A stretch of DNA of 64,000 bases, taken from JAJECS01 sp965198185. Its GTDB lineage: Bacteria; Chloroflexota; UBA11872. Below the pieces are notes generated by a model that made no database searches, was not told the origin of the DNA, and was given only the letters and a program-made list of their open reading frames with translations. This document shows positions 8,528 to 16,514 of the stretch, in pieces. The stretch covers positions 496,001 to 560,000 of the forward strand of contig CBDAOU010000002.1 of the NCBI GenBank assembly GCA_965198185.1, read 5' to 3'. The position numbers and the translations under genes are program-made. Position 1 is the first letter of the stretch, and each line of letters begins with the position of its first letter.

Positions 8528-10276
8528 CTACGCATCCGCACTCAACCCGCGCATTTCATCAGCCGGACGAAGCTGCAGGTCGTGGATCCGGCGGTAGTAG
8601 CCATCCAGTCGCATGAGGTCGTCGTGGGTGCCTTGCTCGACGATCCTGCCCTGGTCGAGCACCAGAATGAGGTCCGCGCGTCGCACCGTGGACAGCCGGT
8701 GGGCGATGACGAACGAGGTTCGCCCCCGGAGCACTTGCACCATTGCCTGTTGGATCAGCGCCTCGGTGGCGACGTCGACGCTGGAGGTGGAGTCGTCAAG
8801 AATCAGAATGGGAGGCGCCAGCAGGAGCGTGCGGGCAATGGCGAGCCGCTGGCGCTGCCCGCCCGACAGGGTTGCGCCGCGCTCGCCCACCGAGGTGTCA
8901 TAGCCGTCCGGCAGGCTCTCGATGAACTCATGCAGCTGGGCGGCCTGGGCGGCTTGGACCACGTCCTCCATCGACGCATCGTCGACGCCGTAGGCGATGT
9001 TGTCCCGAATGGTCGCCGAAAAGACGTATACGTCCTGAAGCACGATCCCAACGCTGCGCCGCAGCGACTCGAGGGTCACGTCCCGGACGTCTACGCCGTC
9101 GATGGTGATGCGGCCCGTTGACGCGTCGTAGAAGCGGGGCAACAGGTGCGCGATGGTGCTCTTGCCGGAGCCTGAGCCGCCGACGATCGCCGCCGACTGT
9201 CCAGGCCGCAGCTCAAACGATACGTCGTGCAATGCGGGCACGCCGTCGGTGTAGGCGAACGACACCGAGTCGAACGCGACGTGCCCAGTAGCGGACAGCT
9301 CCCGAGCATCCTCGGCAATGACGAGCGGATTCTTGGTGTCGAGAACCTCGAATATGCGCGCGCCCGCGGCCATCGCGGTGGAGAAGAGTCGCACCCTCCA
9401 CTCCAGGCCCGCGATGGACCCGCCCAGCATCACCAGGAACAGCACAAAGGCCGCCAGCGTTCCGGCGGTGGTAACCCCCTGCTGCACCTGCCACCCGCCA
9501 ACGAGCAGAATCGCCGCTATCAAGGCGGCGTACAGGAAGGTGAGGACAGCGTCCCTGGTCACGGAGAGACGGTCGGCGAGAATGAAATTGGTGGCGACCG
9601 CACTGGCCCGCTCTCGATACCGCCACTGCTCGTAGTCTTGGGCGCCCAGAACTTTCACCGTTCGAATCCCCGTCAAGCTCTCTTGCAGCGCGGTGTTCAT
9701 GCGCCCGGTTTCCTGGAAGGCCTGGCGATAGATCCGAAATAGTCGAACCGCCAACGTGACCCCATATCCCGAGATCAGCAGCGAGCCAACGAGGACGACG
9801 AGTCCCAGCTGCCAGTTCATGCCTAGCATGACGATGATTGGGAGAAAAAACAGCGTGAGGAAGGCGATGCCGTGCATGACGCCGATCGATATGAATCTGG
9901 AAACGGCGTCGATGTCGACCGTGGCCCGTGACATCAGGTCGCCGGTCTTCTGGCGGTCAAAGAAGCCGAAGTTGAGCCATTGCAGCTTGTCCACGAAGTC
10001 GTTCCGGAGCCGATACTCGGTCACCCGGCCAACGCGTTCGGCCAGGTAGAGGGCCTGGTACCCCAGCACGGCCCTGGCCACGCCGGCCGCAATCATCAGG
10101 ACCGCGATCAGCGCCAGCGCATCTCGGCCTTGCGTCAGAAGACTGTCGACGGCGTCGCCCACGAGGCGCGGAAGAACCACACGCGGCACGATCGAGGCGG
10201 ACATCACCAACGCCGTCACGGTGATGAGCGCCCGCTGCGCCAGGGCGTACTTGACCAGCCGGATGAGGATTGGCAT
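8528..10276 (-). CDS. ABC exporter half-transporter, degenerate-site subunit of a heterodimer
   Basis: This 582-residue half-transporter has an N-terminal membrane domain and a nucleotide-binding domain with Walker A GGSGSGKS and intact signature LSGGQ. Near residue 495 its Walker B reads ILILDDSTSSVD: the catalytic glutamate is replaced by aspartate. In BmrC and TM287 this change marks the subunit carrying the non-hydrolytic site. It is the first gene of a two-gene operon with the downstream partner. The pair sits in opposite orientation to, and tail to tail with, the exporter pair at 3121-6682. Confidence 0.88.
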   Translation of the reverse strand: MPILIRLVKYALAQRALITVTALVMSASIVPRVVLPRLVGDAVDSLLTQGRDALALIAVLMIAAGVARAVLGYQALYLAERVGRVTEYRLRNDFVDKLQWLNFGFFDRQKTGDLMSRATVDIDAVSRFISIGVMHGIAFLTLFFLPIIVMLGMNWQLGLVVLVGSLLISGYGVTLAVRLFRIYRQAFQETGRMNTALQESLTGIRTVKVLGAQDYEQWRYRERASAVATNFILADRLSVTRDAVLTFLYAALIAAILLVGGWQVQQGVTTAGTLAAFVLFLVMLGGSIAGLEWRVRLFSTAMAAGARIFEVLDTKNPLVIAEDARELSATGHVAFDSVSFAYTDGVPALHDVSFELRPGQSAAIVGGSGSGKSTIAHLLPRFYDASTGRITIDGVDVRDVTLESLRRSVGIVLQDVYVFSATIRDNIAYGVDDASMEDVVQAAQAAQLHEFIESLPDGYDTSVGERGATLSGGQRQRLAIARTLLLAPPILILDDSTSSVDVATEALIQQAMVQVLRGRTSFVIAHRLSTVRRADLILVLDQGRIVEQGTHDDLMRLDGYYRRIHDLQLRPADEMRGLSADA

Positions 10277-10342
10277 GCAGGCTCAGGCTGTGCGGATCGC
10301 GTCAGGGACGGAGCAAGACCCTATCATCGACGCCAGTGGTGC

Positions 10343-10522
10343 AGACGCACGACGCTGGTGATCGCGCACCGGTTGGCCACGGTGCGCCGCGCCGACCGGA
10401 TCGTGCTGCTGGACGAAGGCCGGGTTGTGGATACCGGACGGCACGAGGAGCTCTACGACCGCAATGAACTCTACCGGCGGCTGTGCGATCTTCAGTTCGC
10501 GCAGCCAGCTGTTGAGGGATGA
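10343..10522 (+). pseudogene. 3' remnant of an ABC exporter ATPase domain
   Basis: About 58 codons encode only the end of an ABC nucleotide-binding domain, from TTLVIAHRLATVRRADR to the stop. There is no Walker A, signature or membrane domain, so the fragment cannot be a working transporter. It duplicates the end of the gene at 4904-6682, apart from a different last few residues. The frame is open upstream, but that part is antisense to the exporter at 8528-10276 and is not coding. Its junction with the following gene (ATGA overlap) looks like a surviving natural operon boundary. Confidence 0.85.
10346..10497. repeat. Exact 152-bp direct repeat, right copy
   Basis: This is identical over 152 bases to 6503-6654. 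It stays in frame and continues to a stop at 10522 with the tail FAQPAVEG. That stop overlaps the ATG of the M24-family gene in an ATGA, suggesting that this was once the intact 3' end of an exporter gene in an operon with it. Confidence 0.95.
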
Positions 10523-11754
10523 GGCACATGCCGTTGTTTGGTGAGCTTGAGCGCCCGGCGGACGCCGGGGAGATCCGGTCGCTTACGTTTGACGCGGCCG
10601 AATTCCGGCGGCGGCATGAGGCCCTTCGGGCCGCGATGCGAGCCGAGGGCCTGGACGCGCTGGTGTGCACCTTTGCGCCCAGCGTTTGCTACGTCAGTGG
10701 CTACGAGACGCTGGCGTCGTTCGTGCCCGCATTCCTGATTGTCGCGGCCGAGCGCGAGCCGACGTTGCTGGTGGACGAGTTCGAGGCGTTCAACGCGCTG
10801 GTGTCGAGTTGGGTGGAGGACGTGGTCACCTATCCATGGTCGGAGGACCCTGCCGGTGCGCTGGTCGATGTGTTGCGCCACCGCGGATGGGCCAAGGCGA
10901 GGCTCGGCTGGGAGCACCACCAGCACGGCGGGGCGCACCAGAGCTATCAGCACGCCGCGGAATCGGTAGGCGACTCGTGGAGCTACGTCCATTGGCTGGT
11001 GGATGGGGTGCGGGCGCGGAAGAGCGCGGCGGAGATCGCGGCGATTCGGTCCGCCGGGGCGATCACGCCGCGCGGATTCGACGCCGCCAGGGCCGAGCTG
11101 CGCCCGGACGCGCCGGACACGGCCGTGGCGGCGGCCGCCTATCAGGCGCTGGTGGGCGCCGGCAGCGAGCGCATGTCGATTCAGCCCATCGTCACGGCCG
11201 GACGCAACTCCGGCATTCCGCACACCACGTTCGGGCGCTCGCGGCTGACGCCGGGGCATCCGGCGATTCTGGAGTGGGGAGCGTGCCTCAAGCGCTATAC
11301 CGCGCCCATGATTCGCACGGGCGTGATCGGCGAGCTGGCCGATCCGGTCTGGGGCGAGATGTACGCGGCCTGCTCGGAGGCCGTGGAGCGGACGATTGCG
11401 GGTATGCGGCCCGGCGTGTCCACGCTTGAGCTTGGCGAGCAGGCATCCGAGCCGCTGACCGAGCTGCCGTCCCGCGTGTTCACCGACGGCAATCGCGGGT
11501 ATTCGGTGGGGCTGAGCTTTGAGCCGGATTGGATGGACGTGCCGGGCCTGCAGATTTGCACCCGCCATTGGCGCAGCGAACGCTCGCTGGCCACCTATCC
11601 GACGCTTGAGCCGGGCTATGTGTTTCACGTGCGGGCGGTGGCGCGCGACGTGGGCCGCGCGGGCGTGGGCGTGAGCGAGACGGTGGCCGTCACCGAGGAC
11701 GGCTGCGAAGTGCTGAGCGACGACTATCCCCGCGATCTGTTGAGGCTCGGGTAG
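10519..11754 (+). CDS. Creatinase/aminopeptidase P-fold (M24) protein, metal ligands altered
   Basis: This 411-residue protein has the two-domain layout of M24 proteins: an N-terminal creatinase-type domain (about residues 25-160) and a C-terminal pita-bread fold. The usual metal ligands are only partly present. The DxG...YxxDxTRT block reads LEWGACLKRYTAPMIRT, so both aspartates are gone, and the GHGIG histidine block reads GYSVGL. EPG and the final VSE glutamate remain. This suggests a metal-independent enzyme of the creatinase or ectoine-hydrolase type rather than a dipeptidase. It starts in an ATGA overlap with the exporter remnant and is followed by an oxidoreductase gene. Confidence 0.75.
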   Translation: MRHMPLFGELERPADAGEIRSLTFDAAEFRRRHEALRAAMRAEGLDALVCTFAPSVCYVSGYETLASFVPAFLIVAAEREPTLLVDEFEAFNALVSSWVEDVVTYPWSEDPAGALVDVLRHRGWAKARLGWEHHQHGGAHQSYQHAAESVGDSWSYVHWLVDGVRARKSAAEIAAIRSAGAITPRGFDAARAELRPDAPDTAVAAAAYQALVGAGSERMSIQPIVTAGRNSGIPHTTFGRSRLTPGHPAILEWGACLKRYTAPMIRTGVIGELADPVWGEMYAACSEAVERTIAGMRPGVSTLELGEQASEPLTELPSRVFTDGNRGYSVGLSFEPDWMDVPGLQICTRHWRSERSLATYPTLEPGYVFHVRAVARDVGRAGVGVSETVAVTEDGCEVLSDDYPRDLLRLG

Positions 11755-11818
11755 CCGGACCCCGCCTGCGCTATCGTGCCGGTGGCTGTGAAAACAGGCC
11801 GGGGGTGTGACCAGCGCC

Positions 11819-12877
11819 ATGGCGATTGCACGGATCGGCGTCGTGGGCACGGGGTGGTGGGCCACGGAGGCACACATTCCGGGGCTTATCGAGCATCCGC
11901 AGGCCGTGGTCGCGGCGCTGTGCGACCTGGATGCGGGGCGCGCGGCGCGGGCGGCCGAGCACTACGGTGTGGCCGCGGTTTACGACGACCTTGACCGCAT
12001 GCTGGCGCGGGAGTCGCTGGACGGCCTGGTCATCGCCAGCAGCAACGCCTCACACTTCGAGTTGGCGCGCCGGGCCATCGACGCGGGGCTGCACCTGCTG
12101 ATTGAGAAGCCGATGACCGAGACCGCGCCCGAGGGCCGGGTGCTGCTGGAGGCGGCCGAGCGCGCCGGCACGGAGATCCTGGTCGGCCACACGTTTCACT
12201 ACACGCGGCTGGCGCGGCGCGCCCGCGAGCTGATCACCGGCGGAGCGATCGGCCAGGTCGAGCTGGTTCAAAGCCTGTTCGCGTCCTCGGCCATCCAGTC
12301 AGTGCGGGAACCGGACGCGTTGGATGGCGTCTGGGCCTATCCGGTGCACGGCCCCACGGGGCAGAACTTCAGCGCCTATGGGCAGGGGCAGAATCAGCTC
12401 ACGCACTCGGCGGCGCTGGTGGCATTTGTGATCGACGACGGGCCGGAGTCGGTCCACGGGTACATGGCGAATGCCGACGTGCCCGTTGACGCGATTGATG
12501 CGCTGAGCGTGCGCTTCACCGGCGGCGCGCTGGGCACGCTGGCCAGCGTGGGTACGAAGCCCGGCGATGACACCCCCCACAACGAGCTGCGCATCTTCGG
12601 CTCGGAGGGCTGGCTCGAAGTCGACATGGAGCGGGCGACGCTGTTGACGTGGCATGGGTACGACGGCGGCGACGAGCAGATGCGCGAGGAGGATGAATCG
12701 CTGCACTACCCGCTGCGGGCGCCGGCGCGGAACCTGGCCGACGTGGTGCTCGGCCTGGCGCCGAATCTCTCGCCGGGATCGATTGCGCAGTGGTCGGTGG
12801 AGATCGTCGACGCGGCCTATCGCTCGGCGGCCAGCGGCGAGCCGGTGACGATCGCGGACCTTTATCGGGCGACGTAG
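11819..12877 (+). CDS. Gfo/Idh/MocA-family oxidoreductase
   Basis: This NAD(P)-dependent oxidoreductase has about 352 residues. The N-terminal Rossmann fold begins IARIGVVGTGWWA, and the EKP motif (LLIEKPM) that contributes the cofactor-site lysine lies near residue 100. The C-terminal part is the usual mixed alpha/beta domain. The likely start is ATG at 11819; a GTG lies 12 bases upstream. It follows the M24-family gene by about 65 bases on the same strand, so they may be co-transcribed. Members oxidise sugars, inositols or related polyols; the substrate cannot be inferred here. Confidence 0.85.
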   Translation: MAIARIGVVGTGWWATEAHIPGLIEHPQAVVAALCDLDAGRAARAAEHYGVAAVYDDLDRMLARESLDGLVIASSNASHFELARRAIDAGLHLLIEKPMTETAPEGRVLLEAAERAGTEILVGHTFHYTRLARRARELITGGAIGQVELVQSLFASSAIQSVREPDALDGVWAYPVHGPTGQNFSAYGQGQNQLTHSAALVAFVIDDGPESVHGYMANADVPVDAIDALSVRFTGGALGTLASVGTKPGDDTPHNELRIFGSEGWLEVDMERATLLTWHGYDGGDEQMREEDESLHYPLRAPARNLADVVLGLAPNLSPGSIAQWSVEIVDAAYRSAASGEPVTIADLYRAT

Positions 12878-13266
12878 GTTCCGTCGTTTCGGCATTGCGG
12901 GCACTGCTCGTCATTCCGAACGAATGTGAGGAATCTAGAGCGTTCAACCTCGCGGCCGTGGTTGGGAATCTGAGACTCCTCGCTGCGCTCGGAGTGACAA
13001 AGGTGGGCGCTCGGAGTGACAGGTTGGGCGATGCGAGCCTGTGCTTGTGGTCCGAATCCTAGGCTGCACGCAGCCCGGGCCACCGGACAGGTCGTTTGCG
13101 CGACAGGGCGGGGGATTTGCTTCGGGAGCGAAGAAAACACCCGAACACGTCAAAAAACTCCGGCCCTAAGGCGTGGGGGCTTCGCGCGACCTCCTCGCTA
13201 TGCGCGGGCCAATAGCCCCTTGGGCTGCTCGAGCGCCGATGTGTCTCGCCGCGCGCTGCCTGGACT
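12878..13266. repeat. Intergenic gap with dispersed palindromic repeat units
   Basis: No gene was found between the oxidoreductase and the end of the DUF3179 gene. The gap holds repeat-like units seen elsewhere in the window. A unit reading GTCATTCCGA...GAGGAATCTAG lies near 12911-12940, with a related arm near 12969-13020; its inverse is near 40234-40275. A GGCTGC...GCAGCCCGGGCCACCGGACA unit lies at about 13054-13090 and recurs at about 17364-17399. These resemble REP-type intergenic elements. Confidence 0.7.
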
Positions 13267-14297
13267 CTAGCCGCCGATGAAGGTGGAGTTTGGGTAGAAG
13301 TCGCGCCAGGCCCAGTCGAACGACGATGTCCACGGGACAGGGCTGAGGGCCTGGCCGGCCAGCGGACCGCTCGAGCCAGGCCGTTGGCCGCGCCCCAGAG
13401 CGAGCCCGTCTCACGATCGCGCAGCGCGCCGTCGCCCGTCGGCTCAAAGGTCAGCGAGCGGTCCGCCACGCGGCGCAGATAGGCTCGAACGGTGCCGGTT
13501 GCTTCATCGACCCAAACCAGAACGGGCTCGTCGCCGACCATCAGGTGCACCAGACCGGCGGCCCGCGCGTGGCCAACGTCGACCGCCGCGGACGCCTCTC
13601 CCAAGACAAGGCCGATCACCCAGTTTTCCCGCGGCGTCGCCAGAATCAGCCGCGGGCCGTTGAGGCCGTTGGCCAGCACCATAGTTTCGGGGTGGCGCGT
13701 GCTGAACCCGGCCCAGGTGTCGAGGGTTGAGGGGATTTGCGTGAGCGCCGCGCCCCGCAACTCCCCGACCAGGGCTCGGCCAATGGGCTGGCTCCAGATG
13801 CTGCCGGTGGTGTGGTCGAACCAGGTCATGGCGGTCTTGTACAGCGCGCCCTGGTTGCCAAAGACCAGCGTCTGGCCCTCGAAGCGCCGGTCGTGCACGA
13901 GACCGGTGTAGCAAAGCGGTCACCAGGTGACGAGCACCGGCGTGCCGCCGACGACGTCGTTGACCATCTCGCGGCGGTTGAGCGTGGTGACGGGATAGGC
14001 CCGCGCCTGGCCATTTACGACCAACCCAATGACGAGTTCGTCCGGCTGGAGCGGCGCCTCGGCGGCGGCCACGAATTGCGGGGTGTAGATGGGCGGGATG
14101 GCGTCGCGGCTGAGGCGCTGGTCGTAGGCGGAGTCGAACATCATCCGCTCGTGCGGGTCGGGGAGATCTTGCGGCGGCCGCGCTGTCCGGGGTGCTTCTG
14201 CGGAGCTGCGTATCGCCCATACCAGCGCAAGGGCGCCCAGGACGACGAGGGCGCCCCCGAGTGCGACCGAGCCCGCGATTCCTAAGCGGCGCCGCAT
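13267..14297 (-). pseudogene. DUF3179 protein with in-frame TGA at a CxxC cysteine (candidate selenoprotein) and a downstream frame break
   Basis: This reads as a DUF3179 protein with an N-terminal membrane anchor (residues about 5-30). The reading frame from ATG at 14297 meets TGA at 13920-13922 (codon 126), exactly where the family has the first Cys of VTW-C-PLC. Translation continues in frame as PLCYTGLVHDR, with the conserved TG-LVFG and GSIWSQ blocks. Near 13375 one base appears to be missing; after it the expected ending (GPLAGQAL, FDWAWRDFYPN, FIGG stop) appears in the neighbouring frame and stops at 13267. A hairpin lies just after the TGA. It is either a selenoprotein whose sequence carries a one-base error, or a decayed gene. 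It lies 54 bases downstream of the Lon-like gene. Confidence 0.7.
13887..13906 (-). promoter_or_regulatory. Hairpin directly after the in-frame TGA (possible bacterial SECIS)
   Basis: In the mRNA sense, a stem with CCGGUC against GACCGG, or CCGG plus UCG/CGA with a two-base bulge and a UGCA loop, begins about 14 bases after the TGA and puts the apical loop about 22-29 bases from it. That distance fits bacterial SECIS elements. High GC content makes chance hairpins common, so this is supportive only. Confidence 0.35.
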
Positions 14298-14351
14298 GCT
14301 GAGTCTGCCCAGCGGCCGCGGAGGATCAGGCGGCAGGCGGCCTGGCCCACC

Positions 14352-15935
14352 TCAGCGCAGCGCGACCTGCAGCGCCTGCGCGATGTCGTCCACCGGAATG
14401 AAGGTGATGTCGTCGTGGATCCGGGGCGGGAGATCGTCGAGGTCGCGCTCATTGCCGCGCGGCAGCAGGACCCGACGAACGCCGGCACGATGGGCCGCGA
14501 GCATCTTGGGCGCGACGCCGATGGTCGGCTCGATCCGCCCGTCCACCGACAGGCTCCCGGTCGAGGCAAGTTCCGGGTCCACCGGACGATCGCGTGCCAG
14601 GGACACAATCGCGATGGCCACGGCGAGCGCGGCGGCAGCCTGGTCATTGCGCAGGGTGCTTCTTGGCACCTCCACGTGCATGTCGAACTCCTGCAAAAAA
14701 CGCGCCGACACCTGAAGGTCCGACAGGCGCGCGCGGATGGCCGCGGTGACGACCACCATTTCCTTCGAGACGTTGGCGCCGTGGGTGTCGAGCATCGAAA
14801 TGCGACCCAGCCCAGGGATCAGGGCATGTCCGAGCCCGGGCATTAGCACCGCAATCACGGGGCCGTGCCGACCGCCGTGCTCGTCAACCACCAGGGCGGC
14901 CGTTTGACCGCGCCGCTGCGCGCGGCGGTCGCGACGCTGGGGCGCGGGCGGCCTGCCGGCAAGATCGAAGAGATGCTCGCTGGCGACGACGCCCGGGGAG
15001 TCGGCGCGCAGCGCGCCGGTGACCAGGGTCCGGCGGACAATGCGCCGCAGAAGCTCGTCCAGGCGGCCGACGCCAGCCTCGTCGGTATAGCTCCGGATGA
15101 GTACCAGAAGGGCGTTGCCGTCAATCGTCAGGTCGGCGGCGGTCAGGCCATGGTCGGCAAGCGCAGCGGGGACTAGGGTTCGCCGGGCCAGCTCGGCTTT
15201 CTGATCGATCAAGAAACCGGGAAGCTCGGCGATATCAAGCCGAAGCCGATCGTCCTCCGATAGGGACTGGGTCCAGCGGCAGGTGACGAGGATGAGCAGG
15301 CGCGAGAGGTCGAACGGAACGCCGAAGAATGGGTCGAAAGCGCTGGCGCGAAGGCGGGCGTCAGTGAGCCGCGCCAGGAGTGTGCTGACGCCGGCGCCCC
15401 AGCGTTCGGTGGCGCGATCAAGCCCCGCCAGCACGACCACGGCCTCGGCGGACTGCGCCCGCTCTACGGCGTCCATGAGCGCGCCCGGCTGGCCGTCGCG
15501 CCGCCAGATCTCCTCGGCCGCGCCGAGTTGCGCCAGGTCGATGACCTGGAATGGTCTGTCGAGAACCCGCGCAATCGTTCGCCCGACAGCCGTCTTGCCC
15601 ACGCCGTTGGGGCCGTGCAGGCAGAGGAGGCGCAGCGGCGCCTGCAAGGGTTGGGCGGCGGTTTCGTGGGCATCGTGCGCCGCCACATGTTCGACGATCG
15701 TGGCCACGGCTTGCGGGGGCGCGAAGTGCTCGGACTGAAGGGCGCTCTTGAGCGGGGCGATCGCGAGGGGTCTCGCAGGGCCGCGCGTCCACGGCAGACC
15801 GATTGCGCGCGCGACGCTCGTGGAGTCGGCGTTGCCATCATTCAAGCGCGCGGACAGGGCCTGGACCGCCTCGTCCGGCAAATCGGCCTCCGAGAGGCGA
15901 GTCCGCACGTCGGCTGGCTCCACTGTGAACTTCAC
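14352..15935 (-). CDS. Lon-like AAA+/protease pseudoenzyme lacking catalytic residues
   Basis: This 527-residue protein aligns throughout with the ATPase and protease domains of Lon but lacks the large N-terminal substrate domain. Walker A GPNGVGKT (residues 108-115) is kept. The Walker B LLDEID is replaced by VLAGLD (about 168-173), and sensor-2 TREAGVR reads TDEAGVG. In the C-terminal domain the catalytic serine of PKDGPSAG is Ala434 (RNDQAAAA) and the catalytic lysine of GLKEK is Ala475 (GVAPK). The surrounding fold signatures HVEVP, STGSLSVDGRIEP and LAAHRAGVRRVLLP are well kept, so this is not simple decay. It starts with GTG and is the likely first gene of an operon with the DUF3179 gene. 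A chaperone or adaptor role is possible. Confidence 0.85.
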   Translation of the reverse strand: MKFTVEPADVRTRLSEADLPDEAVQALSARLNDGNADSTSVARAIGLPWTRGPARPLAIAPLKSALQSEHFAPPQAVATIVEHVAAHDAHETAAQPLQAPLRLLCLHGPNGVGKTAVGRTIARVLDRPFQVIDLAQLGAAEEIWRRDGQPGALMDAVERAQSAEAVVVLAGLDRATERWGAGVSTLLARLTDARLRASAFDPFFGVPFDLSRLLILVTCRWTQSLSEDDRLRLDIAELPGFLIDQKAELARRTLVPAALADHGLTAADLTIDGNALLVLIRSYTDEAGVGRLDELLRRIVRRTLVTGALRADSPGVVASEHLFDLAGRPPAPQRRDRRAQRRGQTAALVVDEHGGRHGPVIAVLMPGLGHALIPGLGRISMLDTHGANVSKEMVVVTAAIRARLSDLQVSARFLQEFDMHVEVPRSTLRNDQAAAALAVAIAIVSLARDRPVDPELASTGSLSVDGRIEPTIGVAPKMLAAHRAGVRRVLLPRGNERDLDDLPPRIHDDITFIPVDDIAQALQVALR

Positions 15936-16127
15936 CCCGGCGACACGCGCGCTTGAATCATAGCCGGGTCAATCAGCGGGGCGTCAGTGAGAATGCCCGC
16001 AAGCGGCGCCAGGCCAGCATATTGGTCTTGGAAATGCCACACGACGGTGTGCGGGGATTGACTCGCGGCGGGTGCGGCGCGAAGATCGCACCAAGAGGCG
16101 GGCGTATTCTCGGCGGTGAGGTTTAGC

Positions 16128-16469
16128 GTGGCTGCAGCACAGATGCCTTCGAACGAAGTTGACGTCCACGAGGCCAAGGAATTGGTCGAGAAGGGCGAAG
16201 TCCGGGTGATCGACGTGCGGACCCAGTTCCCGTTTCCGGCCATGCCGGGGGCGGAGTATGTGCCGCTCGAAGACATCCTGGCGCGCCCAACCGAGGCGGT
16301 CCCGACTGACAAGCCGATTCTCTTCATCTGCAATGTCGGCCAGACCAGCGGCGTCGCCACACAGATGGCGACGGCACTGGGTCTGAACCAGGCCTACAAC
16401 ATGCAGGGCGGTATGGAGGCCTGGGAAGCGGCCGGCTACACCACCGAGGATCCACCGGCCGGCCACTAG
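16128..16469 (+). CDS. Single-domain rhodanese-like sulfurtransferase
   Basis: This protein of about 113 residues is a single rhodanese domain. It has the active-site loop with catalytic cysteine in FICNVGQTS and the C-terminal GGMEAWEAAGY signature. It would transfer sulfane sulfur in the cytoplasm. GTG at 16128 has GAGG 7 bases upstream; GTG at 16116 and ATG at 16143 are alternatives. The next gene, 45 bases downstream, is a MoeB/ThiF-type adenylyltransferase, and rhodanese domains commonly work with such enzymes in sulfur-carrier activation. A joint role in thiamine, molybdopterin or cysteine sulfur transfer is therefore likely. Confidence 0.85.
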   Translation: MAAAQMPSNEVDVHEAKELVEKGEVRVIDVRTQFPFPAMPGAEYVPLEDILARPTEAVPTDKPILFICNVGQTSGVATQMATALGLNQAYNMQGGMEAWEAAGYTTEDPPAGH

Positions 16470-16514
16470 GGGCCGACCGGGCTAATTCGAGGTCTAGGGA
16501 ACGAGGGTAGGCGC

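Noticed and set aside
9980..10345. Upstream extension of the exporter remnant (open frame from 9980)
   Set aside because: It is antisense to the exporter gene at 8528-10276 and its translation has no exporter-like sequence until the 152-base repeat begins.
12862..13140. Possible small gene in the repeat-rich gap
   Set aside because: The frame is built from palindromic repeat units and has no independent evidence.
13059..13266. Extension of the DUF3179 frame past 13267
   Set aside because: The literal frame continues as low-complexity sequence, whereas the neighbouring frame gives the conserved family ending and a stop at 13267.
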